Shown: positions 1 through 12,100 of the stretch, piece after piece | Position numbering within the stretch: position 1 is the first letter of the stretch | Layout: each line of letters starts with the position of its first letter | NCBI RefSeq assembly: GCF_010015585.1 | Contig: NW_022985089.1 | Location: 188,524-252,523, forward strand | Direction of reading: 5' to 3' | DNA from: Eremomyces bilateralis CBS 781.70 | Taxonomy: Eukaryota > Ascomycota > Dothideomycetes > Eremomycetales > Eremomycetaceae | Length of the DNA: 64,000 bases | Notes under the pieces: model-generated | Database searches by the model: none | What the model was told of the DNA's origin: nothing | The model's input: only the letters and a program-made list of their open reading frames with translations | Translations under genes and position numbers: made by a program

Positions 1-306
1 CTGGGGAAGATCGGCACCGACATCCAGGATAACAAGTGCTCGTGGCTGGTCAACCAGGCGCTGAAGCGCGCGACCCCCGAGCAACGGCAGGTGCTGGATC
101 AGAACTACGGACGGAAAGACGCGGTCAAGGAGAAGGCGGTTAGGAAAATATACGCCGACCTGAAGCTCGAGGCGGTGTACCATGCGTACGAAGAGGAGAC
201 GGTGTCGATGCTCCGGAAGCGGATCGCGGACGTGGACGAGAGCGAGGGGCTGAAGAAGGAGGTGTTCGAGGCCTTCCTGGGGAAGATTTACAAGCGGACC
301 AAGTAG
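1..306 (+). CDS. ERG20: Farnesyl diphosphate synthase, C-terminal part
   Basis: The reading frame is open from base 1 and ends at TAG 304-306, giving the last 101 residues; the 5' part lies outside the window. Residues 2-14 ([13 protein letters not shown]) are the segment just after the second aspartate-rich motif of farnesyl diphosphate synthases, and the helical tail ends in KIYKRTK. Family knowledge: the enzyme joins IPP to DMAPP and GPP to give farnesyl diphosphate for sterols, dolichol, haem A and prenylation, in the cytosol. The fit to ERG20 is better than to GGPP synthase because of the [12 protein letters not shown] stretch. It converges on MCM5, with 275 bp between the two stop codons. 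Confidence 0.93.
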   Translation: MGKIGTDIQDNKCSWLVNQALKRATPEQRQVLDQNYGRKDAVKEKAVRKIYADLKLEAVYHAYEEETVSMLRKRIADVDESEGLKKEVFEAFLGKIYKRTK

Positions 307-581
307 GGTCCTCTGGTATGAGGTACGCTATATTTATCCTTGTTGCATGGCTATAGACCTTTGCAACAAAACACTATCCGGTAGATTACCCTAAGGGGAC
401 AAAAGGTTCTAGCACCTGAAATACATCCTTAGTCGTCATCGCGACATCCTCTCATTGTGCTCTCCCACACTGTAGGTGCATGTACATAACAAGTGGTATC
501 CCTTCCAAAATGTAGCATCAATCATCGCTGACCGACAAAACCAATCATCAAATCAGCACCGTACGCCAATTCCATCTTCGT

Positions 582-2903
582 TTACACCCCGCTCCGGTAG
601 ACTTGACTCCCCCCATGCCTCAGTTGGACCGTCTCCCTTCTCTGGAGCACGACCAATGCGCGATTCAACGACTGCTCCGTGTACCCCCTCCCCTCCACAA
701 ACTCCCTCCGCAACGTCGCCAGACTCGTGCTCCACCCAATCGGCAACCGTCTCCGCAGTTCATCCTCTACCTTCCCGACCTCGTCCATCATCTCCTTCGA
801 CGCATGGCCCTCGCCTTGCGCCACGGCGTCCATGGTGCTGGCCAGGAAGAGGCGGATGGCTTCGTCGACGTGCGCTTCAGTGGCGATGGGGGAGAGGCGT
901 AGTTTGGCGAGGGATTCGCTGATGCGGACGATGGCTTCCAGTTGGCGGACGGTGATGGGAATGGAGGAGCGGGCGTTGGCGGTGAGCTCAGCGGCGTGGA
1001 CTTGCCGGCGGATGGAGACGAAGTGAGAGGAGAGCTTCTCGGCGGCTTCGGCAGAGAGGCGCGGTGCACATTTCCTAAAATGAGGGTTAGTGAGAGGGTT
1101 TCGAAGGCTTGGGTCCAACGTACTGTTTGCAGTAGCTGATATACCGCTTCATCTTATCGACCGGGATTTCGGCCTGGACTTGCTCTTCCACGCCTCGACC
1201 ACCCATATGAATACCCATGACGTGCTTCGCGATCCGCTCGTCACGGCCCCGTTCGTGCTCATCCCGTACAATGAAGATCATATCGAATCGCGACAGGATG
1301 GTCGTCTGGAAGTCGATGTTCTCCCCGGGCGTCTTCATATCATCATACCGGCCGAAGATGGGATTCGCAGCCGCCAGCACACTGGTCCTCGCGTTCAAAA
1401 TGGTGGTGATGCCGGCTTTGGCGATGGAGATGGTCTGCTGCTCCATCGCTTCGTGGATGGCCACGCGGTCTTCATCGCGCATCTTGTCGAATTCGTCGAT
1501 GCAAACGACACCACCGTCGGCGAGAACCATGGCTCCTCCTTCCAGATAGAACTCCCTGGTGGTACTGTCTCTCTGCACGGACGCCGTAAGACCAGCGGCG
1601 GACGAGCCTTTGCCGGAGGTGTAGATTGCAATCGGGGCAACCTTCTCGACGAACTTCAGAAGCTGAGACTTCGCGGTACCAGGGTCACCGAGTAGAAGCA
1701 CATTGATGTCTCCACGAAGTCTCATGCCGTCCGGAAGAATCTTCTTGGATCCTCCCATCAGTAAGCAGGCAATGGCTTTCTTGATGTCGCTGTTGCCGTA
1801 GATCGACGGAGCAATGCAGTTTGCGAAGACTTCATATAGGTCTGGCCGCCGGCTCATTTCTAGAAACTCCTGCTCTTCCTCCTCGGTGTAACTGACGTTT
1901 CCTTTCATCGTGTGGTCGACATCGGTCTGGATGCCCACTGCTCGTATGTAAGGATTCCGAATGGCAACAGCACCTGATGTAGAGCTCTTCGATCCCTTCG
2001 ATTGGTATATGGAGAAGACACCCATGACAGTGCATCTTGACCCAGGAACAACTCTATTGGTCAAGTATCGGTCCGCCGAGATTAAGATGTGTCGCGGAAG
2101 TTCTCCGACCGGGACCTGATCCGGTGCTTCTTGTAGCTTCAGAACTTGCTGGTCGATAAACTGGCATTTCTCGTGCACCACGAAGTAGGGGTCCATGGAG
2201 CATCGGTCCGACTTATCACCTTCGATCCTTTCTCTAAGGCAGACTCGAGGTAAGTTCGTGGACGAGAACCCGCTGTTGACCGCGACGTTGGACGTGTGTT
2301 GGCAGTCTCGGCATTGGATGCTTAGTCTCGTGGATTTCGAGGACAACGTCGATGCACCGATGATGATGCCAGGGATTCGAACTAGTCGTGAAACGTTGTC
2401 GGCGTTGAGATCGCGGATGGAAATCTGGGAGGCGCTCGAGTGGAGAAGCAGCTGGTGTTCGGGAAGTTGGATATCTCGCTGGGAGGGGTATACGATTCGT
2501 TGAGTGCAGTGTTTAAGGGCGGCCTCGAACTGATGCCGCATTAGCGAAGCTCCGAAAGATTGTAAAAGCGAGACGATCTCACTCACGATTGGGATAATCT
2601 CTGCCGGCTCGGCATTCATGCGATGTGCCAACTCCTCATTGTAGGAGATGAGATGAGCGATGTCAATGTTGCAGTAGTATTGCTTGACGAGGACATTCTC
2701 CCGGATCTGATCTCTGCGTCACAGTCAGTGCGAGTGCTTGGGTCTTCGTATGTGCGCGCTAACCTGTAGATGAAGATATTGTCGATATGGAAGTCGAGGA
2801 CGAAGTCTACCAGCTGCTGCTGGACGTTGGACCGTCTGCGGCTATCGTCATCCCCAAATTCGGCAGGGAGCACAGAAAGGGTATAGACTGATTGACGATC
2901 CAT
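582..2903 (-). CDS. MCM5: DNA replication licensing factor MCM5
   Basis: Three exons on the minus strand: 2903-2764, 2713-1124 and 1074-582. The introns are 50 nt (2714-2763) and 49 nt (1075-1123) with GT..AG ends, and the spliced frame gives 740 residues, close to the usual ~720. MCM5 is one of six subunits of the replicative helicase loaded at origins. Visible features: an N-terminal domain with a cysteine cluster beginning CRDC, the Walker A motif GDPGTAKSQ (about residue 388), Walker B CIDEFDKM (about 453), the arginine finger SRFD (about 523), and a C-terminal winged-helix-like part. The ATG at 2903 opens with [13 protein letters not shown], typical of fungal MCM5. Splicing out intron 2 restores the run KQKCAPRLS, which supports the junction. 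Confidence 0.96.
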
Positions 2904-3368
2904 AGTTATTAATGGCGAACCGAGTGCCTTGTTCAGTAGAGGCTATAGTATCGGAATGGATTTCGTGTATATCTGTAGAGGAGTAGGAGGGGCTTGGGAA
3001 CAAGACTTTGCTGGACAGGGGGGAAGGCGCGTCTGGTCGCGTTGCTGCTACGACGCGTTAATGGGACCCGCTTTTCCTTCTAAAGGAGTCTCCAGTCACA
3101 TGTTCATCTACTCCAACTTCACACCTTCACTAGGCACTCCTCAACCTTCCTACAAATACTTATCAATGGTCCTTGTCAGAGATTCTCAAGCTGTGGAATA
3201 ATCTCTTTACAAGTATGCCAAAGTAGCGCTCCAATCCCTGGGTTATCCTGGTCGACCGCTGAAGGGAATCCTATCATACAAGATACGCCCGTTTTTTTAG
3301 CACGCTTTGACACTGCCGAGTCTTAACCCGTTGACTGTACGCCGTACGGTAACCAGAGGTTTTTCCCA
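2904..3368. other. Intergenic region, MCM5 promoter side
   Basis: 465 bp between the MCM5 start and the stop of the next minus-strand gene. It must hold the MCM5 promoter. No recognisable coding sequence, tRNA or repeat was seen. Confidence 0.5.
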
Positions 3369-4775
3369 CTAATGGGGTTGAGACAACTGATAGTCCATCT
3401 GATACGCCCTCACCGCCTCCTCTGCATCATCATCCTTTGACGTCTGTATGAACTCTCGATATGCCTGAATCCACTCCATCTCCTTCTCCATCTCATCCTT
3501 CTCGTCCGGATCCCCGCCAAACGCGTCCGCCTCCAGCACCGGGATGATGCTCGGATCCATCACGCTGTACATATCCTCCGGCTCGAGATCCTCTCCGTAG
3601 AGGCTGCGGCTCTTCCGCACGCTCGGATGCCGGCTGAAGAACCCCTGCTTCATCTCTACCTCTGCCGCCCAGTCCTTCGCGCGCGCCAACGCCTCTTGCG
3701 ACTCGATGGTGGTAGGGATCATGTGTTTATAGATGGCCTCCAGCCACGTGTCCGGGTCGATGTCGCGGTTGACGAGCTCGCGTGTGATGAGCTCGTCCGG
3801 CCGACGAAGATACTTGAAGCCGTTGCCCCATCCCTCGATGCAACCCTTTCCGAGTTCCCTGGACTGCAGGCCGAAGATATTCTGGCCGTGGTAGCGCGGC
3901 TTGGGGCGGAGGGCGAGGCGCGCCCATTCGCGGATGGTGTCGGCGTGATTGCGGCAGTATTTGTTGGTCGCGAAGTCGTAGGTGCGGCGCATCGTGCGTT
4001 GACCCATCAGGATCTTCCGGATGGTGACGCCCTTTTTGAAGACGAAGGTGCGCGAGGCTTCGTCGAGCTTGAAAAAAAAACACTCGGCGAGCTTGAGGTC
4101 CTCGTCCGTGAACAGGTTGCGGTTAGCGATCATCTCGGCTCGCGTTTCGGTGTTATCGACTTCAAGCAGGAACCAGATCTTCTGCATGGCTGCCTTGCAT
4201 GCCTCAGGAAAGCAGAGCTCTCCCAGCTCCTTGTAGATATTAACGACCAAGGTTTGCCTTCGGCTGATCTTCTGAAGCCACGTCACAAAGAACTTCGAAG
4301 TATGCTTGCTAACGTGAAAGTCCTCCGGCTGCTTCAGCGACCCCGGCCCCCGATACGGCATCTCAAACGGCGTCTTCGCAATCATGAACAGCGGATGCCC
4401 ATCGTAGAAACTCAGCAGCGGCACTGCCCCCGGCACCCACACTTTCGCGTACGCGAACAGCAGCTGGTTCACGTACGCGCAGCAGAACCGCTGGAACTTC
4501 TTGCTGATTGTGAACAGCTTGAGCATCTCCGCCGGTGGCACCCACAGCAGCGCCTCGAACGCCAGATCGAAGTTGTCCAGCAGCGTCTCGAGGAGCGGGA
4601 ATTTTAGTTTTGGGGGGGGGCCCCTGCCGCGGCCGAGGAGGTCGGCCCATTCTTCGTTCCAGCGGTCGACGGTCGCGGGGCCGACGCGGTCGGTGAAGGT
4701 GTCGATTTCGGTGTTGATGGCGGATAGGTTGATCGCTGCGGTGCGGCGAGTTTTGACAGGGCGGGAGCGCAGCAT
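3369..4775 (-). CDS. Conserved fungal protein of unknown function (468 aa)
   Basis: A single uninterrupted frame from ATG 4775 to the stop at 3369, coding for 468 residues. I do not recognise a named domain. The first 120 residues are helical and hydrophobic-patterned, somewhat like an F-box-type leader (LETLLDNFDLAFEALLWVPPAE), but there is no convincing F-box. The middle is rich in aromatic and basic residues, and the tail (about 380-460) is acidic and probably disordered. The codon pattern and length support a real protein. Two long homopolymers lie inside the frame: nine A at 4072-4080 (coding part of CFFFK) and nine G followed by four C at 4612-4624 (coding GPPPK). Both keep the frame. 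Function is unknown. Confidence 0.75.
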   Translation of the reverse strand: MLRSRPVKTRRTAAINLSAINTEIDTFTDRVGPATVDRWNEEWADLLGRGRGPPPKLKFPLLETLLDNFDLAFEALLWVPPAEMLKLFTISKKFQRFCCAYVNQLLFAYAKVWVPGAVPLLSFYDGHPLFMIAKTPFEMPYRGPGSLKQPEDFHVSKHTSKFFVTWLQKISRRQTLVVNIYKELGELCFPEACKAAMQKIWFLLEVDNTETRAEMIANRNLFTDEDLKLAECFFFKLDEASRTFVFKKGVTIRKILMGQRTMRRTYDFATNKYCRNHADTIREWARLALRPKPRYHGQNIFGLQSRELGKGCIEGWGNGFKYLRRPDELITRELVNRDIDPDTWLEAIYKHMIPTTIESQEALARAKDWAAEVEMKQGFFSRHPSVRKSRSLYGEDLEPEDMYSVMDPSIIPVLEADAFGGDPDEKDEMEKEMEWIQAYREFIQTSKDDDAEEAVRAYQMDYQLSQPH

Positions 4776-5403
4776 GGTTGGATGCGATGAGGACAGAAAT
4801 AAGGGCTGGGTGATGTGAAGACTGATTCTGATGGGCAGCTGAGGTGGGATGAGTCGAGTGTGCGTTGAAGAAGAGAAGGGAGAAGTTGAAGCTTGATAGA
4901 TGAGATGGGGAGTGACTTGTGGAAGGAAAATGTTGGGGATGAGTGAATGATTTGTGTGATTCGTGCTGAATCAATCCTTCACATTTCATCGGGTATGGAG
5001 TTTGTTTGTTGACGGCATCACTCTGGGGGCGAACCCTTCATAGCTTCATATGCTAAGGTCCGGTGATTTCTCAATCAATCTGATCTCGAAGCGCCTGTTT
5101 GTCCGTCGAAAGCTAGGTGTCAGTGATCGTGGACAGGTGAATACGAAAACATTGCTCGTTACAGAAGAATTCTCCCTTTTATTAAGTGTTCGAAGTTAAT
5201 TCTTATACAGTGATTTGCCTGTTGAAAGGCTGTAAAGTCAGCAATATCAACCTACAGTACAAGCGGTCGAGCTGGATGCAGAATTCCCCTTCTGGTTCTG
5301 TCCACTATAAGCTTATCTGCCCCCCTCTTTCGAGAGGTGATGATCAACCAAACGCCGTCACGTAATGTTTTCAAACAGCCAACGCAATCGCAGAGTGCAT
5401 CTA
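4776..5403. other. Intergenic region
   Basis: 628 bp between the start of the unknown protein and the stop of GTP cyclohydrolase I. It should contain the promoter of the former and the 3' end of the latter. No additional gene could be supported. Confidence 0.5.
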
Positions 5404-6410
5404 CTATCTTCGGTTGAGGAGGTTCAAAAACTCCTCCCTCGTCTTCGCCGTCGACCGCATCCTGCCAAGCATGCAGCTGGTTGTCGTGGTCGACCCGGTC
5501 TTCTGCACTCCACGCATTTCGATGCACAGGTGACTCGACTCCATTACCACGGCCACCCCCAGGGGCTGAAGGATTTCCGACAGGGCGAGCGCAACCTGTT
5601 TGGTTAGCCGCTCTTGGACCTGAAGCCGTCGCGAAAACATCTCGGCGATACGTGCGATCTTCGAGAGGCCGATGACTCGGCGATTGGGGATGTACCCGAT
5701 ATGCATCTGGGCACTGTCAGCACCGATGCATTGCCGTCGGCAGGTTCAAGCTTACCTTTCCTGTAAAGGGGACCAGGTGGTGCTCGCAAAGCGAGAAGAC
5801 CTGGATGTCCTTGACGATGACCAGCTCGTCGTGGTCTTCCTGAAACACCGCCCCGTTGACGATGTCCCGAAGGTTCTCCTCGTAGCCCTTCGTGAAGAAC
5901 ATCATGGCCTCCGCATACCGCATGGGCGTCTTGTGGAGCCCCTCGCGCTCCGGGTCTTCGCCGATGCACTCCAGAATCGTCCGCACGGCCCCAGAGAGCT
6001 TCTGCATCCGCTCGACATCCTCCTCTGGACTGGCCTCAAGACGATTTCGGGTCCCGATGCCTGATTGAAAAATTCCGTTAGCCTGCGAGGGGCAATGCTA
6101 TCGAAGATCGGCACTTACTGGGCCAGCTGAGACCATCGAAGTCGATTGTTGGATGCTGAGTAAACGGGCTCTCCGGACGGCTCGCCACCTGTGTCGGAAG
6201 CACTGGCTCATCCCTCGCGTCTCTGGCAGGCTCATTGAATTCCACGGCGTGTCGCGTCGTGCTCGAATTTTTAATCGCCGCAAATAGATTTTCCCGTTCT
6301 TTTACGTCGCGGGCGTCGAGCGGAGAGGAGGGGTTCAAGGAGGAATGGCCATTGAGGAAGCGAGGATTGACGCCCGACTTTGGTTTCGGACCTGGCGGAG
6401 GATGCTCCAT
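5404..6410 (-). CDS. GTP cyclohydrolase I
   Basis: Three exons: 6410-6119, 6060-5756 and 5706-5404. The introns are 58 nt (6061-6118, GTAAGT..CAG) and 49 nt (5707-5755, GTAAGC..CAG). The spliced product is 299 residues. The enzyme converts GTP to 7,8-dihydroneopterin triphosphate, the first step to folate and tetrahydrobiopterin. The zinc and active-site region [11 protein letters not shown] lies near residue 187 and the second cysteine ([10 protein letters not shown]) near 258. The catalytic core follows a proline/serine-rich N-terminal extension of about 110 residues, common in fungal homologues. The start was placed at ATG 6410 ([10 protein letters not shown]); an in-frame codon 75 bp upstream (6485) could extend it by 25 residues that look less protein-like. 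Confidence 0.94.
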
Positions 6411-9141
6411 CGGTTCTCTCAAAAGTAAGTTGGACTGCTCTGGATCGAAAGACTTTGCTGGGACTATGAAGACGATGTCCAACAAAGTATGGAGGAGCAG
6501 TCAGAGAGGAGTGCAGGGATCAGGGAGATGTCGGGATTCTGCGATCAAAGAATTCAAGATGGAGCTCACAGGCTCGAAAGTCGGAGTGCTGACATTGTAT
6601 ATGAGGGATAGGAACTAAGGGTCATCTCAAATCTCAATCGCCGACTGCATGCTGTATGATCCCCAGATTTATAATTTTCGACCCCCGTGGCAATTCAGTC
6701 GTCCAGAGGAACGAAGGCGAGCAAAAACGGCCGGCGCCTTCCCTAAAAGAACGAAGGCCGATGTTGCAAGATCCGATCGGAGTTTGCCGGAGTCGGAGCC
6801 GCATGCACGTGATATTTCATATTATAGACATTATCACGTGACTAGAGTTTCCGTGTCCCCTGCCGTGCCTGCCTTCACTTAGGCTTTGGCTTCCACCACC
6901 CACCCGCCAGTCCACCGCCTCCACAAGGAAACACATCGCTTCTGCACTCGGACTTCGATCCTCCATCATCCATTACCTATTGCTCCCATCTGCGACTTCA
7001 TCCTCCACATCCGTCCACATCCAACATCTGTAGGTATGTCTCAAAAGCCATCGGGGGAATTCTCCATCATGGCCACCATCTCACTCGGAGGGAACGGGGT
7101 CGTCGCTGCTGCGACGGTGGTCGACCCCCCGAGCTACCGGGAATTTGGATGTGAAACACTTGCAGCAAGCGACACATGAAGTGACAACGGCGGACGCGGT
7201 CTATCATGCACCGAGTTATTATATTGCATGCACCTGGAGTCGACGCTTTCGGCATCTCTAATCTCATCGCCATGCCCTCCACGAGGGGTAACCGGCCTGG
7301 TTGTCACCGGTATCTGACAGCAGCATCACCACGTTATCGATGCCTCTCCATCTCTAGCCCTAGCCGCCTAAACAGACCCGATCACATTCACACGTTACCT
7401 GCTGAGCGACCCTCGACCGAAATCCACGACGATGGTTATCACAGGGCCTTAACTGCCTGGATAGCTTGAAGGTGTCGGGAAGTCATGTCGTGTACCGGAA
7501 ATCCATAGAACGGCACGTGTACACGACGATGCCGCATGCTTCGACGGGGGACTTAGAATGGGCTTTTCTCATGTTTCCAGCATTCATACATCCACCCCTT
7601 CGCCAGACGGGTCGAAATCTGGCTCGGAACGCACGTCATTGGGAACTTGACTCCGTCCATCTACCATTTCTCACCCACATTGAATAATCCAGCGTCCCTC
7701 CTCTCCAACGGATCGTTTTCGAAAGGGCTCATTCTACGCACATACCCGCATATGGGCAACCGGTTCGGTGTGAACCAGCGAGGAGGTGACGTACTCGCCG
7801 TCGTGGCCATCGCGTTGATTCCCTTCAAATCGGCAAATATGCTGTCGAAGACGATTCAATTTTGGGAATGCATCACTTTCCTCATGATTCCCATTCCTCC
7901 GTGTGATAGCGCACGACGGGATGTGGGCAAAACCGGTCACCTCGTGTCGCTATCTGGGGAAGTCCTTGCTCAAAGCATGACCGGTTTGTGGCCTGGGGCG
8001 GAGTTGGGGATGCGATGCAGGTTGGATTGGCTGGGTGCTGGCCTGCTGGGGCATGGTCAGGTGTCTGGCGCCTGGCCTGGAAAGCTGTGGCTTTGAGGGG
8101 ATTTGGCACCTGTCCAGAGCAGACCGAGACGCTGCGCGAGTTCTCGACAGGAGGAGGACATGCTCTGCATTTTGGTTAGATAGAGAGATTCTATGCGTGA
8201 TTCGTAACATCGTCGGCAGCAACGTCGGCAGCACATACGGTATGGTATGGAATGGGGCTGCAGAAGGTCGGGATGAAGCAGTGAACAATGGACAGCCCAG
8301 CAGCGAGAGCTTCTGGTTCACCCAGTGGAATCACGGAATCGCGGGGCACGTGCCACGAGAGGCGAATTCGGCTTTTCCTTAACGTTTTCCTCTCTGGCTT
8401 CGGTTCTAAAGTGCTGAACGATTTTGGAACCATCGCAAGTTGCAACAGACACTGAGCGCAGCATGGGAGATAGAGTCCAGGGCACCCACTAGTACTCCGT
8501 ACTGTCCTGCACCGCTGAGCTTTGCCTACTTGGCACGGAATTCTGCTCAAGAGGAGGAACTCTCTGCTTGAACAGGCAATCTATCATTATTGACCATTGG
8601 TGCCAGAAGTCGAAGCACGCAGCAGGCTTATTATTGCGGCAGACTATTGTCGATTGACACTGCGGAGGGTTAAAGTCACTTGAAAGTGTCCTGTTGTCTG
8701 GTGGTTGGAGATTTGGCGGTACACTCCCCAGTCCCCAGGGCCAAGTCCCAAGTGGACGCTAACTCCCGTCTGTCACTGGTTCGGTCACTCAGTGGTCGTC
8801 ACTCTCTGGTCGAGGAGCCGCATCTTCCCCGGCTGCATCCCCATTCTCTGTTTTTCCCCTTCCTACTGCCCTATCTACACTCTACACTCTTCGTCGCGTC
8901 CTTCAAAGACCGATTTACACTTCGATCACGAGAGTAGTACGTTGCAGAAATATCCCGAGCCTCGACTTTGCCGTCGACTCGGCCCGGTTGGTAGGTTGCA
9001 GCCTTTCGCTGGGTTTTCTCGTGTCCTTGCAGCGCTCGGATTTTCTTACACCTTTTCCTCGCCTGGATCCAATCTTCCCGTCCTCTTGCTTGACACATAC
9101 CTACATGCATCACCTTCCCACTGCATGTCTTGACTGCCTAC
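6411..9141. other. Gene-poor region upstream of CTK1
   Basis: 2.7 kb in which I could not support a protein-coding gene on either strand. Short open frames exist but lack family resemblance and conflict with each other. Two pyrimidine-rich stretches (about 6880-7030 and 8830-9130) look like fungal 5' leaders; the second leads into CTK1. The first is followed by a possible ATG at 7036, but no convincing exon chain follows it. The divergent GTP cyclohydrolase promoter must lie at the left end. Confidence 0.4.
6806..6840. promoter_or_regulatory. Inverted pair of CACGTG boxes
   Basis: CACGTGAT at 6806-6813 and its exact reverse complement ATCACGTG at 6833-6840, separated by 19 AT-rich bases. CACGTG is the E-box bound by bHLH factors. 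It lies about 400 bp upstream of GTP cyclohydrolase I and just before the pyrimidine-rich stretch at 6880, so it could serve either direction. Function is inferred from the motif only. Confidence 0.35.
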
Positions 9142-12100
9142 ATGGCTGGGTCGCGACGTCCCACGAGTGCCATAGACCAGTACAGACCTGAAGAATCCTC
9201 TCGGAATTCGACCCGGAATTCTGCCCGGCATAAGGGAGGGAGTAAAGTGAACCGCAATCCTCCCCGAGGGCGGGGGCGCTCACCGGCTGCTGGGACGTAT
9301 GGTCGGAGAGAGGGCCTGGATCAAGATTTGTTTCCCCCATCGCGCGATCTCTTTGACGACCCGAAACCATCATCACACACGGGTTCCAAGGCACGTTCAC
9401 GTTCTCGTGGTCGCGTCAGATCTCGGACCCGCAGCAGGGAAAGGCATCACACCAAACGGAGGTCCCGTTCCCCATCAAATCACGACACGCGAGAGGATTA
9501 TTACCGACCATCCAAGCGCGATCCGACTCCGGAGAGGCCATCGAAATCTCACAGGAATCGAGAATCGTCCTTATCGTCGAAGCGGAAGCGCAGTCCCAGC
9601 TTGGGCAGGGTTGCTGGGGAGAAAGGAAGTCGAAGGCATAGTCCGAAGAGCGACTTATCCTTTTCACGATCTCAAGGAGACTTAACACGGCCTTCAGATC
9701 GTGCATATTCACCAAAAATCGATCGAGCGGTGGTTAGGCAACGGTCGCCCGATTCTTACGTTCCTTCGGTTCGGCCGCGATCCCGGTCACCTGCTTCCCC
9801 TTCGTACCGCCTAACAGCTTCAACCACCAAAACTCGCCTTCGCTCTCGATCACCTGAAAATCGACCTTCATCCATCCGCGCCGTCGATTCGAGGCGTTCA
9901 TCACCCACGAGACGCTCCCATCACCGGGACTCCATATCAGAAGGCAAGGGGCAGAGCACACATCGACACCGTGAGTGGGAATCATCGGAGCTCAAATCAC
10001 GACACCGGGAAAAGGACAAATTCAAGTATCGAGAGCACCCGAGCCGCAAAGACTCTCGTCGCCCTTCTCCGCGTGGCTCGCGGCGTGACAGGTCGCCAGC
10101 ACCATTATTAAGCTCCACCCGTCGAGAGGTTTCGCCAAGACCTAGGCGAAGAGATCCCGAGCTGTCCAGGTCCCCATCACCTGCCCGCAACTATTCCACC
10201 CACCCATCCAAACCTCGCCGACACTCACACGCACGTTCGCGCTCGCGGCATCGCCACCGAAAAGCTCGCACCCCCTCCCCCGGCCACCGCGGTCAGCAGA
10301 GCCACAAAGCTCGAAAGGACCCTCGAGACCGATCCCGCACCCCTCGACGCGAGCGAGATTCTCGTTCTCGACACCACGAATCGCCTCGCTCTCGGCGGAA
10401 GACTAAAGAGTATCCCGCGCGGGAGGACGACGACGAGATGGATCCGCGATATATGCGAGGAGGCCGTCCGCCGCGGCCCAATATCAACACCAACTACGGA
10501 CATTCGCCGCATTATCCGCCGAATCAGATCTCGCCTCATAGCCAGTCGCCGGCCTATAGTAATCGTGGCGGATGGGGAGGCAGTCCGTACGGGAGTCACC
10601 AAGGGTAAGTTTATCATTTCATTTTGTCACGCACTTCAACTTTCCGGTGGTGCATGTATGAGTTGCAGATGCTGTATGGATGCTTTCCATCATAGCTCAC
10701 CCAACCACATGCTCTCACCTTGTTTTTGCATACTCACTGCACCTTCATGATTTTCTCTTCCGTTACCACCGTATGTCCGAGTGAGAGTCCCGAATGCTGA
10801 CAACACAACAGAACGCCGGTGCACCAAGGCTATTCGTCCCAAGCACAGTCTCCGTACCAACAATACTCCCCCCATGGACAACCTCAAAACCAATACTTCC
10901 AGCAACGTCCGTCCTATGATTCTGCATCTCCTCCAAACGGCCAATACCAACAAAGCTACCGCGGCGGACGCGGCGGCTTTCGAGGGAACCACTTCAACAG
11001 CTCGGCACAACCGTCACCAAATAATGCTGCAAACAACACGCAGACGTTTGGAGGCGCACAGCCTTCACGAGGTCGCGGTGGTGCCGTTGCTGGACACTTC
11101 AGCAACCTCTCCTGGACACCCGCAACCGGGAGCCGCGGTGGACGGGCACCTATCGACAAAGATCGGAGCGTTTTCGTAACGCAGGCCACGGGATCCCAAT
11201 CGGACGCGGGTGCCAGCCAGAACGACGGCAACGGACCGGATGGCGACGACGATGACAACCCGTTCAGACCTTCCAAAGATCTCCGCGTAGAGGACGAAGG
11301 CGGAAAAGAAGAGGAGAAACAGGAACACACGGAGAAAGAGTCGACACCAAAAGGTTCCTCGCAGCCACCTGCATCGGATTCCCAGACGCAGTCTTCCGGC
11401 CCAAAGATCAGTTTCGCACTGAAGTCGAAGGCGGCCCAGCCGGTTAGTGAGAAACCAAAGCCTGATTTGACTCAACGCGTTAAAGCCATGCAACCTCCTT
11501 TGATGCGCACCTCGAATAGCATGCGATTTAACCATGGACAGCCGCAGCCCCGACAGGAGTCCCGATTGGAGAGTCGCCTTGGCGGACCGGATCGTAAATC
11601 GGAGTTCAGACCGGACTACCGCTCCGACCATCGCCACGACCATCGCCACGACCATCGATCCGACCACCGCGATCGACACGACTCGCGAGGTGATTATCGG
11701 TCGGACCATCGTGGAGACTACCGAGATTCCAGAGACTCGAGGCGTGACGGGAGAGACTACCGTGATAGTCGAGATCACCGTGATGCACGAGGACCGCGGG
11801 AACACCGCGATCCTCGCGATGCCCGCCACCCGCGAGATCGTCGTCCCGAACCGCGCTTTGAGAAAAGGCCGAAGCCGCCCCCGAAAGCTATATTCAGAAT
11901 CGTCAAGAAAGCCAAGCCTCGACCATCCGTCAAGCCGGAATTCCAGGGTCCTGGATCCATCTACTACCGAAAGCCTGGTAATGAATCGGTTGTGGGCTCC
12001 GGAACGTATGGCAAGGTGTTTAAGGCGGACCATATCTATACCAACAATATGGTGGCCCTCAAGCGAATCAGAGTGGAGAACGAAAAAGACGGCGTAAGTG

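Noticed and set aside
3627-4607. 326-codon open frame on the plus strand opposite the unknown protein
   Set aside because: It is antisense to a better-supported frame. Its Arg/Leu/Val-heavy composition is the usual shadow of GC-rich coding sequence.
7036-7250. Possible small gene after the leader-like tract at 6880-7030
   Set aside because: One frame stops after ~50 codons and the alternative frame needs an unsupported splice; no known protein was recognised.
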